From Pilimelia columellifera (GTDB taxonomy: Bacteria; Actinomycetota; Actinomycetes; Mycobacteriales; Micromonosporaceae): DNA of 64,000 bases. Below are positions 26,558 through 34,601 of this stretch, in pieces. Location of the stretch: positions 200,688-264,687 of the forward strand of contig NZ_BAAARY010000003.1 of assembly GCF_039532605.1 (NCBI RefSeq). Reading direction: 5' to 3'. A program made the translations under genes and the position numbers. The first letter of the stretch is position 1. Every line of letters starts with the position of its first letter. Below the pieces are notes generated by a model. The model saw only the letters and a list, made by a program, of their open reading frames with translations, searched no databases and was not told where the DNA came from.

Positions 26558-27435
26558 GCGACTCGACGATGGTCAGGGACATCGGGGCGGCGGTCGGTTA
26601 CCGACCCGAGCACACCCTGCCGCTGCGCGCGGAGTGGGGCCGGCAGGCCGCCCGGCGCCGGACCCAGCTGGCGCTGGGGGCGATGGTGCTGCTGCCGTTG
26701 ATCGTCCTGGCGGCGTTCCAGTTCGGCAACGATGATGACGGGGACGGCGGCCGTCGGAGCGAGTTCTCCAGCCTCGCCGATCTGGCGACCGCCGGCGGGG
26801 TGAACTTCGCCGTCTTCACCGTCCTGGTGTCCTCGACGTTCCTGCTGGTGGTCGTCGTGGCGCTGTTCTTCGGCGATCCGATCGCCAGCGAGGCGAGCTG
26901 GGGAAGCCTGCGGTACCTGCTGGCGGCCCCGGTGCCCCGGTCGCGGCTGCTGCTGGCCAAGGTCCTGGTCGCGCTCGGGTACACGGTGCTCGCGATGGTG
27001 CTGCTGGTCGGCACGGCCCTGCTGATCGGGACGCTCAGATACGGCTGGGAGCCGCTGGCCTCGACGGTGGCCGCCGACATCAGCGCCGGGGAGGGCCTGT
27101 TGCGGCTGCTCGGCATCGTCAGCTACCTGCTGGTGACGTTGTCGGTGGTGGCGGCCCTGGCCGTGCTGTTGTCGGTCTCCACCGACGCCCCGCTCGGGGC
27201 GGTCGGTGGCGCGGTGGTCCTGGTGATCGTCTCCAGCATCCTGGACCAGATCGAGGCGCTCGGCGGTCTGCGGGACCTGCTGCCCACCCACTACAACAGC
27301 GCCTGGCTGGGTCTGTTGTCGACGCCGGCCCAGACCGACGACATCGTCAAGGGCGCGGTGTCGGCGATCGTCTACGTGACGGTGTTCCTGTCGGCGGCGT
27401 GGTGGCGGTTCCTGCGCAAGGACGTCGTCAGCTGA
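26554..27435 (+). CDS. ABC-2 type transporter permease
   Basis: A 293-residue membrane protein with about six hydrophobic segments (ALGAMVLLPLIVLAAFQFG first) and the ABC-2 feature of a conserved SWGSLRYLLAAPVPRSRLLLAKVLVAL loop. It overlaps the hydrolase-ATPase gene by four bases, so it is its channel partner. Whether the pair exports a peptide, a lipid or a drug cannot be told. Confidence 0.88.
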   Translation: MSDSTMVRDIGAAVGYRPEHTLPLRAEWGRQAARRRTQLALGAMVLLPLIVLAAFQFGNDDDGDGGRRSEFSSLADLATAGGVNFAVFTVLVSSTFLLVVVVALFFGDPIASEASWGSLRYLLAAPVPRSRLLLAKVLVALGYTVLAMVLLVGTALLIGTLRYGWEPLASTVAADISAGEGLLRLLGIVSYLLVTLSVVAALAVLLSVSTDAPLGAVGGAVVLVIVSSILDQIEALGGLRDLLPTHYNSAWLGLLSTPAQTDDIVKGAVSAIVYVTVFLSAAWWRFLRKDVVS

Positions 27436-27455
27436 GCTGGCCGACTCCGGGAAGG

Positions 27456-27500
27456 GCCGAGGGGCCGGGCGCGTGTCGGATGCGCGCCCGGCCCCTCGGC
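27456..27500. terminator. Strong bidirectional hairpin terminator
   Basis: Perfect 18-base-pair stem (left arm 27456-27473, starting GCCGAGGGGCC; right arm 27483-27500) with a 9-base loop, placed between the permease end and the end of the convergent secreted-protein gene. No T-run, as usual in high-GC actinobacteria. Confidence 0.85.
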
Positions 27501-27539
27501 TCAGCGGTCAACGCCCCCGGGGAGGTGTTGACCGCCCGA

Positions 27540-28382
27540 TCATGACTGGGTGTGGATGTTCACGTTCTTGAGGACGACGTCGCCGCCGCGGGACTTCGCC
27601 GAGCACTGGTTGATCTGGCGGACGTGGCCGGCGCCGTCGGCGACGTTGAAGCAGTACACGTAGTTCGTGGCCGTGCCGCCGCGCAGGTCGATCGTGATGC
27701 CCTTGCGGACGACGTTCGGCGCGCCGGCGCTCCGGACGACGGCGTCGACGCCGCGCAGGTTCATCAGCGCGCCGGACGCCTCGCCGAGGCAGTCATCCCG
27801 CTGGTCACGCGGGTCGGAGATGATGTTCTTGCAGTCGGCGTCGCCGACGCCGAACGCCGACGGCGCGATCTCCAGCCGGTCGATCTGGCGGGTGCTGGTC
27901 TGGCCGTTGCGGTCCCGGTGGACCTGACGGACCGCCTCCAGCAGGACCCGGCCGCCGACGGCGCTCGCCGAGCAGATGTTGAGCTGGTGACCGGCGCCGC
28001 TCTGGGCCGACCGGCGCGTGGCACAGTGGTCCTTGTCCCGCTGCGGGCCCTCTTCCAACGCGTTGAGGACCGGGTTGTTGCGGTTGGCCGCCTGCGCCGC
28101 CGCGGAGACGTAGATGTCCACGTTCTCCAGGGTGACCGTTCCGCCGGAGGCGTCGGCGGTGCAGCGGCTGTGCTGGAGCTTGAGCCTCTTCTGCTGGGCG
28201 AGCTGGACGGCGGTGGCGACGTTGCCGCACACGACCGACGCGTTTCCGTTGCCGCCGAGCATGCGGATGTCGACATCCGCGGCGAGCGCGGCGGCGGGCA
28301 TGGTGGTTATGGCGACTGCGCCGGTGGCGACGGCCGCGAGCACGCGGGCCGTGGCGCCGGACAGGAACAGGTTGCGATGCAT
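27540..28382 (-). CDS. Secreted protein with four Cys-pair repeats
   Basis: A 280-residue exported protein with a signal peptide (cleavage probably after ALAA near residue 35). The mature part has four units, each with two cysteines (C52/C74, C120/C137, C184/C198, C244/C260). Units open with GGNGN- or GGTATN-like sequence and most close with GG-x-V-x-L-x-N-V-x-I (GGTVTLENVDIYV, GGDVVLKNVNIHT). Best guess is a small disulphide-bonded beta repeat. The same unit occurs twice in the protein at 29106. No family recognised. ATG at 28382 has GGGAG upstream. Confidence 0.8.
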   Translation of the reverse strand: MHRNLFLSGATARVLAAVATGAVAITTMPAAALAADVDIRMLGGNGNASVVCGNVATAVQLAQQKRLKLQHSRCTADASGGTVTLENVDIYVSAAAQAANRNNPVLNALEEGPQRDKDHCATRRSAQSGAGHQLNICSASAVGGRVLLEAVRQVHRDRNGQTSTRQIDRLEIAPSAFGVGDADCKNIISDPRDQRDDCLGEASGALMNLRGVDAVVRSAGAPNVVRKGITIDLRGGTATNYVYCFNVADGAGHVRQINQCSAKSRGGDVVLKNVNIHTQS

Positions 28383-28402
28383 TTCAGATTCTCCCAGCAA
28401 AG

Positions 28403-28861
28403 TCAGGCGCGGCCGTGGATCGTTCTCACCGCGCCGGTGTGTAGGTCGTGCAGCGTTACTCGTACGGTGCGGCGAACCTCAAGGACGCAGTTCAGGCCCT
28501 CGATCCGGGGCGTGGCGACCTCCAGCCGGAGCCGACGCGTCACGGTGACGGCGCCGCGCCGGTTGGCGACCTGGCGGACGACGGTCCCGACGGTCCCGGA
28601 CGAGCGGGTGGTGAGGATCGGGACGCCCGCCCGAAGGCAGACGGCGACGACAGCGCCGGTTGCCCGGACGGCCACCCGGTTCGCTGACCGCGGCTTCAGG
28701 CCGACCTGGCGGAACACCACGTGCGCGACGTCACCGTTCCAGACCGCCCGGCCGATCGTGAAACGGTCGACCGGCGCCGCTGACGCCGGGACGCCGCCGG
28801 TGAGGATCATGGCGGTGGAGACGCCTATCGTCGCCGCGACGCGGCTCGCCTGACGCGACAT
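28403..28861 (-). CDS. Small secreted protein of unknown function
   Basis: A 152-residue exported protein with signal peptide (VAATIGVSTAMILTGGVPASAA) and a basic, Val/Arg-rich mature part with only two cysteines. It lacks the Cys-pair repeat of its neighbours. It ends 20 bases before the repeat-protein gene and runs the same way, so the two are probably co-transcribed. ATG at 28861 chosen; one at 28924 would add 21 residues before the signal. Confidence 0.65.
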   Translation of the reverse strand: MSRQASRVAATIGVSTAMILTGGVPASAAPVDRFTIGRAVWNGDVAHVVFRQVGLKPRSANRVAVRATGAVVAVCLRAGVPILTTRSSGTVGTVVRQVANRRGAVTVTRRLRLEVATPRIEGLNCVLEVRRTVRVTLHDLHTGAVRTIHGRA

Positions 28862-29105
28862 GCGCCGGAGACGTGCGGGAACGGCTGCCGAGGTCTGGTA
28901 CGTCTGGCCGGTGTGGACGGGCACGATGGGTTCCTCCTACGCAGAGCACTTGACCGGAAACGGCCGTCGGCCGTTGGCCAGCGAGGGCGCAACGGCTGGG
29001 CGCCGATCCGGCGGTTCAGACACGCGAATAAGGGGGAATGGTCGGGCGCGGGTGGCTGGCGCTAGCGCGACGGCCGGGACCCGAGGGCCCCGGCCGTCGC
29101 ATGAA

Positions 29106-29594
29106 TCAGCTTCCGAGCTGCATGACCGTGATGCTGACGTCCTTCAGGTGGACGTTGCCGCCGTTGGCCTTGGCGCCGCTCTTGCAGGTGTTGGTCTGCT
29201 GGTTGTTCGCGGTGCCCTGCAGGACGTTCATGCAGGAGGAGATCGCGTTGGCGTCGCCGCCCACGATCGCGACCCGCGCCTTGTTGTAGGTGCGGCCGCC
29301 GCCGTCGAGGCTGCCTTCCTGGTTCACGAAGACCGAGACGTTGTCCAGCGTGACCGTGCCACCGTTGGCCTTGGCGAAGCTGCGGCAGGCGTTCGACCGC
29401 GGCTTCTTGCCGTAGCTGAGGGAGGTCTTGGCGTAGTTCACGCAGTGCGAGAGGCTGTTGGCGTTGCCGCCGCTCAGGACGATGTCCGCCGAGTTGAAGG
29501 TGGGGGGCGGCCCGGCCAGGGCGGGCGCGCCGGTGGCGAGCGCCGCGGCGGCGGCAGCGACGACCAGAGCGGTGCGGACTACAGCAGTGCGCAT
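29106..29594 (-). CDS. Secreted protein with two Cys-pair repeats
   Basis: A 162-residue exported protein: signal peptide ending ATGAPALAG, then two units of about 50 and 46 residues. Unit 1 (about 42-90) runs from GGNANSLSHCVN through Cys70 to GGTVTLDNVSVFV; unit 2 (about 112-157) runs from GGDANAISSCMN through Cys137 to GGNVHLKDVSITV. The units match each other and those of the protein at 27540. A short paralogue; role unknown, probably at the cell or spore surface. Confidence 0.8.
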   Translation of the reverse strand: MRTAVVRTALVVAAAAAALATGAPALAGPPPTFNSADIVLSGGNANSLSHCVNYAKTSLSYGKKPRSNACRSFAKANGGTVTLDNVSVFVNQEGSLDGGGRTYNKARVAIVGGDANAISSCMNVLQGTANNQQTNTCKSGAKANGGNVHLKDVSITVMQLGS

Positions 29595-30222
29595 AACGAG
29601 AGTATCCCTTCGGGACGATTATGGCGGGAACGGCCGCCCTCCGTGGCCAACACATGCCCGGTGAAGGGCAATGTGCTCATTGGCCGACGAGAGCCTATAC
29701 CGATGGGACCCCATTCCACCTACTCGTTAATCCATTCAGGTGAGCTGGATGAAAATATCTTACGTTTCAGAGCGGCGATACTCGATACTCGGCGGTCAAC
29801 AAGACCGGGAACCTTCGATTGGTGGACCCTACAGTGTCCGTTCGGCCCATTCTGGGACACGGAGCGGGGTCGTCGTTGGTGTGGCGAAGGGCCAGCAGAT
29901 AGGTGAGATACGTCCAGAATCACCCGCATATATCAGGCTAGATAGACTGCGGCGGGCGTCGGAGACATCTCCGGCGCTGGTCACGGCATTGCGAAAGCAT
30001 GGTAAACCGGCAAGACGTTTTCCGTTGCTGTCGCCAGCAATTCTCGTTCGAGTGAATAAGTGCTGAAGAGCGTGCCCGACGCTCCTCCACGAATTGTTGT
30101 CGCCAGCCTGGGCAATGAGTGACGCCGCAACCGTTTATGAGTCGACGTCGCCTCTTGCCGGACGCGAAGCGGGGGTCGGGGCGCTGATGCGCCCCGACCC
30201 CCGTCGACTTATCCGGACCTGC
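29595..30222. other. A+T-richer gene-free stretch between secreted gene and flgE
   Basis: About 630 bases without a convincing gene. Base composition around 29690-30150 is much richer in A+T than the surroundings. A rightward open frame at 29740-30066 exists but has no family features. It contains the flgE terminator at 30171-30202 and presumably the promoter of the secreted-protein gene. Confidence 0.5.
30171..30202 (-). terminator. Terminator of the flgB-flgE operon
   Basis: Perfect 14-base-pair stem GGGGGTCGGGGCGC/GCGCCCCGACCCCC with loop TGAT, 20 bases after the flgE stop. Very stable, with no T-run. Confidence 0.88.
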
Positions 30223-31404
30223 TTATCGCTTGAGGTTCACCAGGTCCTCGAGCAGCGAGTCGCTGGTCGTGATGACCCGCGAGTTGGCCTGGAAGCCGCG
30301 CTGGGCGATGACCAGGTTGGTGAACTCCTGCGCAAGGTCCACGTTCGACATTTCCAGCGAGCCGGACGACAGCACGCCCTTCCCGCCCGTGCCCGGGGTG
30401 CCCCACTGGATCGGGCCCGAGTTGACCGTGTTGCGGTACATCGAGTCGCCGGCCTTCTCCAGACCGGTCGGGTTGTTGAAGTTCACCAGGGCGATCTGGC
30501 CCAGCGGCTGCTTGAGACCGTTGGAGAAGACGCCGTTGATGATGCCGTCCTTCGAGATGGTGAACGACTGGAGGGAGCCCATCGCCGAGCCGTCCTGGGA
30601 CTGCGGGTTCACTGTCGCGTTGCCGGAGTAGGCGGTGATGCCGTCCAGGTCGCTGGAGATGCCCGTGGCCGGGTCGATCACCGGGCTGCCGCCGACCAGC
30701 GCGCCGGCCGCGTCGAAGGTGAGGGTGCCGTGCACGGTCGCGCCGCCGTTGTAGGAGACATCCCACGTGGTGGCCGCCGTCTTGGTGAAGGTCACCGACA
30801 GGGTGGAGGCGGTGCCGGCGGCGTCGTAGACGGTCATCGAGGTGGTGAGGGCGGACGCGACGGGCTGGTTGCCGGGCAGGTTGCCGCTGAAGACCGCGTT
30901 GTTGGTCACCGTAGGCGCGAGGAGCGCGCCCATCGGCAGGGTCACCTCGCCCGCGGCGCCGTTGGGGTTGATGGCGCCGGCCGCGTCGGCCTGCCAGCCC
31001 ATCACCTTGAGACCGCCGTTGGTGACCAGGGTGCCACCGGCGTCGAAGGAGAACGAGCCGTTGCGGGTGAACAGGGTCTCGGCGCCGTTGTCGACCGCGA
31101 AGAAGCCGTCGCCCTGGATCATGAGGTCGGTGCTACGGCCGGTCATCTGGGCCGCGCCCTGGCCGTAGTTGGTGGTGATCCCCGACAGTCGCACGCCCAG
31201 TCCCACCTGGGCCGGGTTCGAGCCGCCCAGACCGCCGGCCGGAGCGCCCGCCGGCTGGAGCATCTGGCTGAGGGTGTCCTGGAACGTGGCCTGGCTGGTC
31301 TTGTAGCCGGTGGTGTTGACGTTGGCGATGTTGTTGCCGGTCACGTCCATCATGGTCTGGTGGGTGCGCAGGCCGCTGATGCCGGAGAAGAGCGAACGAA
31401 GCAT
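30223..31404 (-). CDS. flgE: Flagellar hook protein FlgE
   Basis: A 393-residue hook subunit. N-terminal rod/hook signature FSGISGLRTHQTMMDVTGNNIANVNTTGYK, hook motif MIQGDGFFAVDNG, and C-terminal MSNVDLAQEFTNLVIAQRGFQANSRVITTSDSLL. It is the only long hook/rod-type protein in the locus; separate flgF and flgG genes are not found. Last gene of the operon, followed by a strong hairpin. Confidence 0.96.
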   Translation of the reverse strand: MLRSLFSGISGLRTHQTMMDVTGNNIANVNTTGYKTSQATFQDTLSQMLQPAGAPAGGLGGSNPAQVGLGVRLSGITTNYGQGAAQMTGRSTDLMIQGDGFFAVDNGAETLFTRNGSFSFDAGGTLVTNGGLKVMGWQADAAGAINPNGAAGEVTLPMGALLAPTVTNNAVFSGNLPGNQPVASALTTSMTVYDAAGTASTLSVTFTKTAATTWDVSYNGGATVHGTLTFDAAGALVGGSPVIDPATGISSDLDGITAYSGNATVNPQSQDGSAMGSLQSFTISKDGIINGVFSNGLKQPLGQIALVNFNNPTGLEKAGDSMYRNTVNSGPIQWGTPGTGGKGVLSSGSLEMSNVDLAQEFTNLVIAQRGFQANSRVITTSDSLLEDLVNLKR

Positions 31405-31455
31405 GTGTGGGGTGTCCTTTGGGGCAGTCGGGTCAGGGCAAGGGTGACAAGGGGC

Positions 31456-31884
31456 TTACTTGTGGACTTCCTTGACCGAGGACAGCGGCACATCCTTGTC
31501 CCCGACCTTGAGGGTCGGGTCGCTGCCCAACATTGCTGAGGTGACGACTCCGGTCTGGGTGACGCCGGCGGCGTCGTCGTAGCTGATGGTGCGGCCGACC
31601 ATGTTGCTGGCGCTGAGGGTGAGCTGGGCGGTGACCATGCTCTGTTGCGCCTTCGCCAGCTCACTGAGCTTCTCGACCTGGGTGAACTGCGCGGTCTGGG
31701 CGAGGAACTGGGTTCCGTCGCTGGGGCTCATCGGGTCCTGGTACTTCAGCTGGGCGACGAGGAGCTTGAGGAAGGTGTCCTTGCCCATGTCCTGGCCGCC
31801 ACCGGTGGTCTGGGCGGGGAATTTCCCCAGCACCTGGTTGATCGGCGTGGGTGAGCCCGTACTTGAGGACAGCGGGTTGGTCAT
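31456..31884 (-). CDS. flgD: Hook-capping protein FlgD
   Basis: A 142-residue hook scaffold protein. The core MGKDTFLKLLVAQLKYQDPMSPSDGTQFLAQTAQFTQVEKL is diagnostic. It is shorter than enterobacterial FlgD because the C-terminal FnIII/tudor-like part is nearly absent, common in Gram-positives. 22 bases after fliK. Confidence 0.95.
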   Translation of the reverse strand: MTNPLSSSTGSPTPINQVLGKFPAQTTGGGQDMGKDTFLKLLVAQLKYQDPMSPSDGTQFLAQTAQFTQVEKLSELAKAQQSMVTAQLTLSASNMVGRTISYDDAAGVTQTGVVTSAMLGSDPTLKVGDKDVPLSSVKEVHK

Positions 31885-31906
31885 CTGGTTACTCCTGTCG
31901 TGGTGG

Positions 31907-33199
31907 TCAGAGTTGGAGATCGAGCTGCCGGCCGGCGGGCATGGCGGTCGGGGCCGGCAACGGCTCCGGCTCCGGCAGGGTCGCGCCGTTGCCGCCGCGG
32001 GCGCCGGGCATGGCGGACTGATGGCGCTGCTGGCCGGGGCCGGCGTCCTGCCGCAGGTCCAGCGCGGTGTCCTGGAAGCCGGCCTGGGCCAGTTCCCGAC
32101 GAAGGTCCGGCAGCGACGCCCGGAGCGCCTCCCGGCCCGCTTCGGTCGCCCCGGTGATCTGGACGGCGATGGCGCCGTCGCGCACCTCAGCGACCACGCT
32201 GACCGCGCCGAGGTCAGCCGGGTGCAGGTGGACGGTGAGGCGGTGCACCCCGTCGGCGTCGAGTTTGAGCGGCACGATGTGGGTCGCCATCTGCTGCGCC
32301 GGCGTGGCCGGGGCGGCGGGGGGCGCCGGCGCGACCGGGACGGGCGCAGCGCGCGGGGCCGGCCCGGCCGGCGCGGCGAGACCGGCCGCTGCCGGCGCGG
32401 CGACGACCGGGGCGGGCGTCTCGACTGGCGCCGGCGCGCCGGCCGTGGCGGTGACAGCGGTCGGCGCGGCCTCAGCCGCCGCTGACGTCGGCGCGGTCAG
32501 GGCCGTGCCGCCGCCGGCGGCCTGCGCTGTCGGCGCGACCTGCTGGCCGGCCCCGGTCGCGGCGCCTGCCTGGCCGGTGGCCGGCGCCGGGGCGGCGACC
32601 GTCGTGGCCGGTCCACGGTTCGTTCCCTCGGCGGCGACTCCCGGCGTTCCGGCAGCCGCGACTGTCGGCGTTCCGGCGGCGGTGAGCGTGCCGGTGGCCG
32701 CGGACGGCGAGGCAGCGACCGTCGCGAGCGCGCCGTCGGCGGCTGGGGTCGGTCGGCCGGCCGGCGGCTGCGGTCCGGCGGCGGGTGTGCCGCCCGGCGC
32801 CGCCTCGGCGAGCGCCGGCCCGGCCACGGCAGCGGCGGTGAGCCTGGCAGGACCGGTCGCCGTGCCGGCGCCCGGCACGGCGACCTGCTGAGACGTCAGG
32901 ACGGTCGGGGGCGGCGTCCCGGTGATTGGCGCGGCGCCGACGGCCGCCACGGCCAGGGCCATGGCGGCATCGGCCGGCGGGACGACGACGCCGTTGGCCG
33001 GGAGCTGGTCGTCGCGCTGGTCCTGGCCGTCGGTCTGCCCGCCCTCGGGCTGCTGGCCGGTGGTAGTCGCGGTCTCGACGGCCGCGGCCAGCGCCGCGGG
33101 GAAGTCGGCGCCGCCGACGGCGACCGGCGCGCCGCCGGAACGGGCTGCCCCGGCGCGGCCGGCGGTCGCCGGCGCGGTGGGAATCACGGGCATGGTCAT
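31907..33199 (-). CDS. fliK: Hook-length control protein FliK
   Basis: A 430-residue secreted ruler protein. About 300 N-terminal residues are Ala/Pro/Thr/Gly low complexity; the C-terminal FliK domain (about 310-395) contains LTVHLHPADLGAVSVVAEVRDGAIAVQITGATEAGREALR, which interacts with FlhB to switch export. ATG at 33199, 14 bases after the preceding gene. Confidence 0.92.
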   Translation of the reverse strand: MTMPVIPTAPATAGRAGAARSGGAPVAVGGADFPAALAAAVETATTTGQQPEGGQTDGQDQRDDQLPANGVVVPPADAAMALAVAAVGAAPITGTPPPTVLTSQQVAVPGAGTATGPARLTAAAVAGPALAEAAPGGTPAAGPQPPAGRPTPAADGALATVAASPSAATGTLTAAGTPTVAAAGTPGVAAEGTNRGPATTVAAPAPATGQAGAATGAGQQVAPTAQAAGGGTALTAPTSAAAEAAPTAVTATAGAPAPVETPAPVVAAPAAAGLAAPAGPAPRAAPVPVAPAPPAAPATPAQQMATHIVPLKLDADGVHRLTVHLHPADLGAVSVVAEVRDGAIAVQITGATEAGREALRASLPDLRRELAQAGFQDTALDLRQDAGPGQQRHQSAMPGARGGNGATLPEPEPLPAPTAMPAGRQLDLQL

Positions 33200-33213
33200 C
33201 GTCTCTGCTCCTC

Positions 33214-34173
33214 TTAACCGAGCTTTGCCAGGGCGCGCTTGACCTTCGGCACGTACGCCTGGGTCTCGGCGAACGGCGGAATGCCCCCGTACCGCTGCAC
33301 CGCTCCGCCGCCGGCGTTGTACGCGGCGAGGGCCAGGTCCACGGAGCCGAACTTCTTCAGGTTGCCGCGCATGATCCGGGCGGCGCCGTTCACCGCGGAT
33401 GCCGGATCCATCGGGTTGACGTTCATCTCGCGGGCGGTAGCCGGCATGATCTGCATGAGGCCACGGGCGCCGGCGGGGCTGACGGCCTTGGCGTTGTAGC
33501 CCGACTCGACCTTGGCGATCGCGGCGAGCAGCTTCGGCGACACCCCGTACTTGGCGCCGGCGGCGTTGAACAGGTTCGCGTACGGCACCCCCGTGACCGC
33601 GTTGGCGCCCATCGACGCCGGCCGCACGCCAGCCGTCGCCGTGGTCGCCGCCGTCGCCTCGGCCGGCACGATCCGGCGGATCGAGGTCGGCTTCTGCCAG
33701 ATCGCCTCGATCTTGACGTTCTGGCCGGGCTGTGGCGCGTGCAGCATCTTGTTGCCGCCGACGTAGATCCCGATGTGCCAGGCCGGGTCGCCGAAGGTGA
33801 GCAGGTCGCCGGGCTTGGCCTGCGCCATGTTCGGCACCTTCTCGCCCTGCTTGGCCTGGTCGGAGGCGATCCGGGGCAGCTTGACGCCCAGATCCTTGAA
33901 GACCCGCTGGACCAGCCCGGAGCAGTCCAGTCCGGTCTTGGGGTTCGTTCCGCCGAACACGTAGGGCACGCCGAGGTGCTTCTTGGCGCCGGCCACGACG
34001 TCCTTGCCGGAGACCCCGCCCGTGCCGCCGGCGGCAGTGCTGGCCGTGCCGGTCGCCGCGGCCAGCTTGCTGGCGAACGCGGCGGCGTTCGCCTGGCTCA
34101 CAGCGGCCGGCTGCTGCGGCGCGAACTGCGACTGTAGGGCCTGGATGCGGCCCACCATGTCCATCAGGCTCAC
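33214..34173 (-). CDS. NlpC/P60 endopeptidase-lytic transglycosylase fusion, flagellar
   Basis: A 319-residue wall-remodelling protein encoded between fliJ and fliK. Residues about 55-150 form an NlpC/P60 domain with Cys84 (LDCSGLVQR), His133 (WHIGIYVGG) and His145 (MLHAPQ). Residues about 200-315 form an SLT lytic transglycosylase with catalytic Glu223 (AKVESGYN), GLMQIMPATA and AAYNAGG. It could cut both stem peptide and glycan strand. It probably replaces FlgJ in opening the wall for the rod. There is no obvious signal peptide, so it may leave through the flagellar export system. Confidence 0.92.
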   Translation of the reverse strand: MSLMDMVGRIQALQSQFAPQQPAAVSQANAAAFASKLAAATGTASTAAGGTGGVSGKDVVAGAKKHLGVPYVFGGTNPKTGLDCSGLVQRVFKDLGVKLPRIASDQAKQGEKVPNMAQAKPGDLLTFGDPAWHIGIYVGGNKMLHAPQPGQNVKIEAIWQKPTSIRRIVPAEATAATTATAGVRPASMGANAVTGVPYANLFNAAGAKYGVSPKLLAAIAKVESGYNAKAVSPAGARGLMQIMPATAREMNVNPMDPASAVNGAARIMRGNLKKFGSVDLALAAYNAGGGAVQRYGGIPPFAETQAYVPKVKRALAKLG

Positions 34174-34601
34174 GAGATGAGGTCCCCGGCACGGGCGGCG
34201 GCGGTGATGGCGATCTCGTCGATGGCACGTTGCTCGACGGCGGCGGCGTGCGCCTTCTGCGCGGCGGCGTGGCGCTCGCCGAGGCGCTCGACGACGCGCC
34301 GGCGCTTGGCGGCCTCGGCCAGGTCGGCGGTCTGGGCGTCGACGTGGGCGTCGGCTTCCCCGATGGCGTGGTGGGCGGCCGACAGGCCGGCGGCCAGCGC
34401 GTGCCGGGCAGCCAGCGCGGCGACGACGGCGCGGGCGGTCCCGACCGGCGAGGCGTCGGTGGCGCGCAGGGCGTCGGCGCGCTCGTCGGCGTTCCTGCGG
34501 GCGTGCCGGGCGGCGCCGCGGGCCCGCACGACCTCGGCCTTGCGCACGTCCTCCTGCGCCTGGCGGGCGCGCAGGACCGTGCTGAGACGGAATCGGGCCA
34601 T
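34170..34601 (-). CDS. fliJ: Flagellar export chaperone FliJ
   Basis: A 143-residue, almost wholly helical coiled-coil protein that sits in the FliI ring. Start ARFRLSTVLRARQAQEDVRKAEV is FliJ-like and the rest is Ala/Arg/Glu heptad-type. Position after fliI (one-base overlap, TGATG) and before the NlpC/SLT gene (four-base overlap) supports it. Confidence 0.88.
   Translation of the reverse strand: MARFRLSTVLRARQAQEDVRKAEVVRARGAARHARRNADERADALRATDASPVGTARAVVAALAARHALAAGLSAAHHAIGEADAHVDAQTADLAEAAKRRRVVERLGERHAAAQKAHAAAVEQRAIDEIAITAAARAGDLIS

Noticed and set aside
29740..30066. Rightward frame of 108 codons in the A+T-richer gap before flgE
   Set aside because: No family features, no good ribosome site, and high-GC third-position bias is missing.
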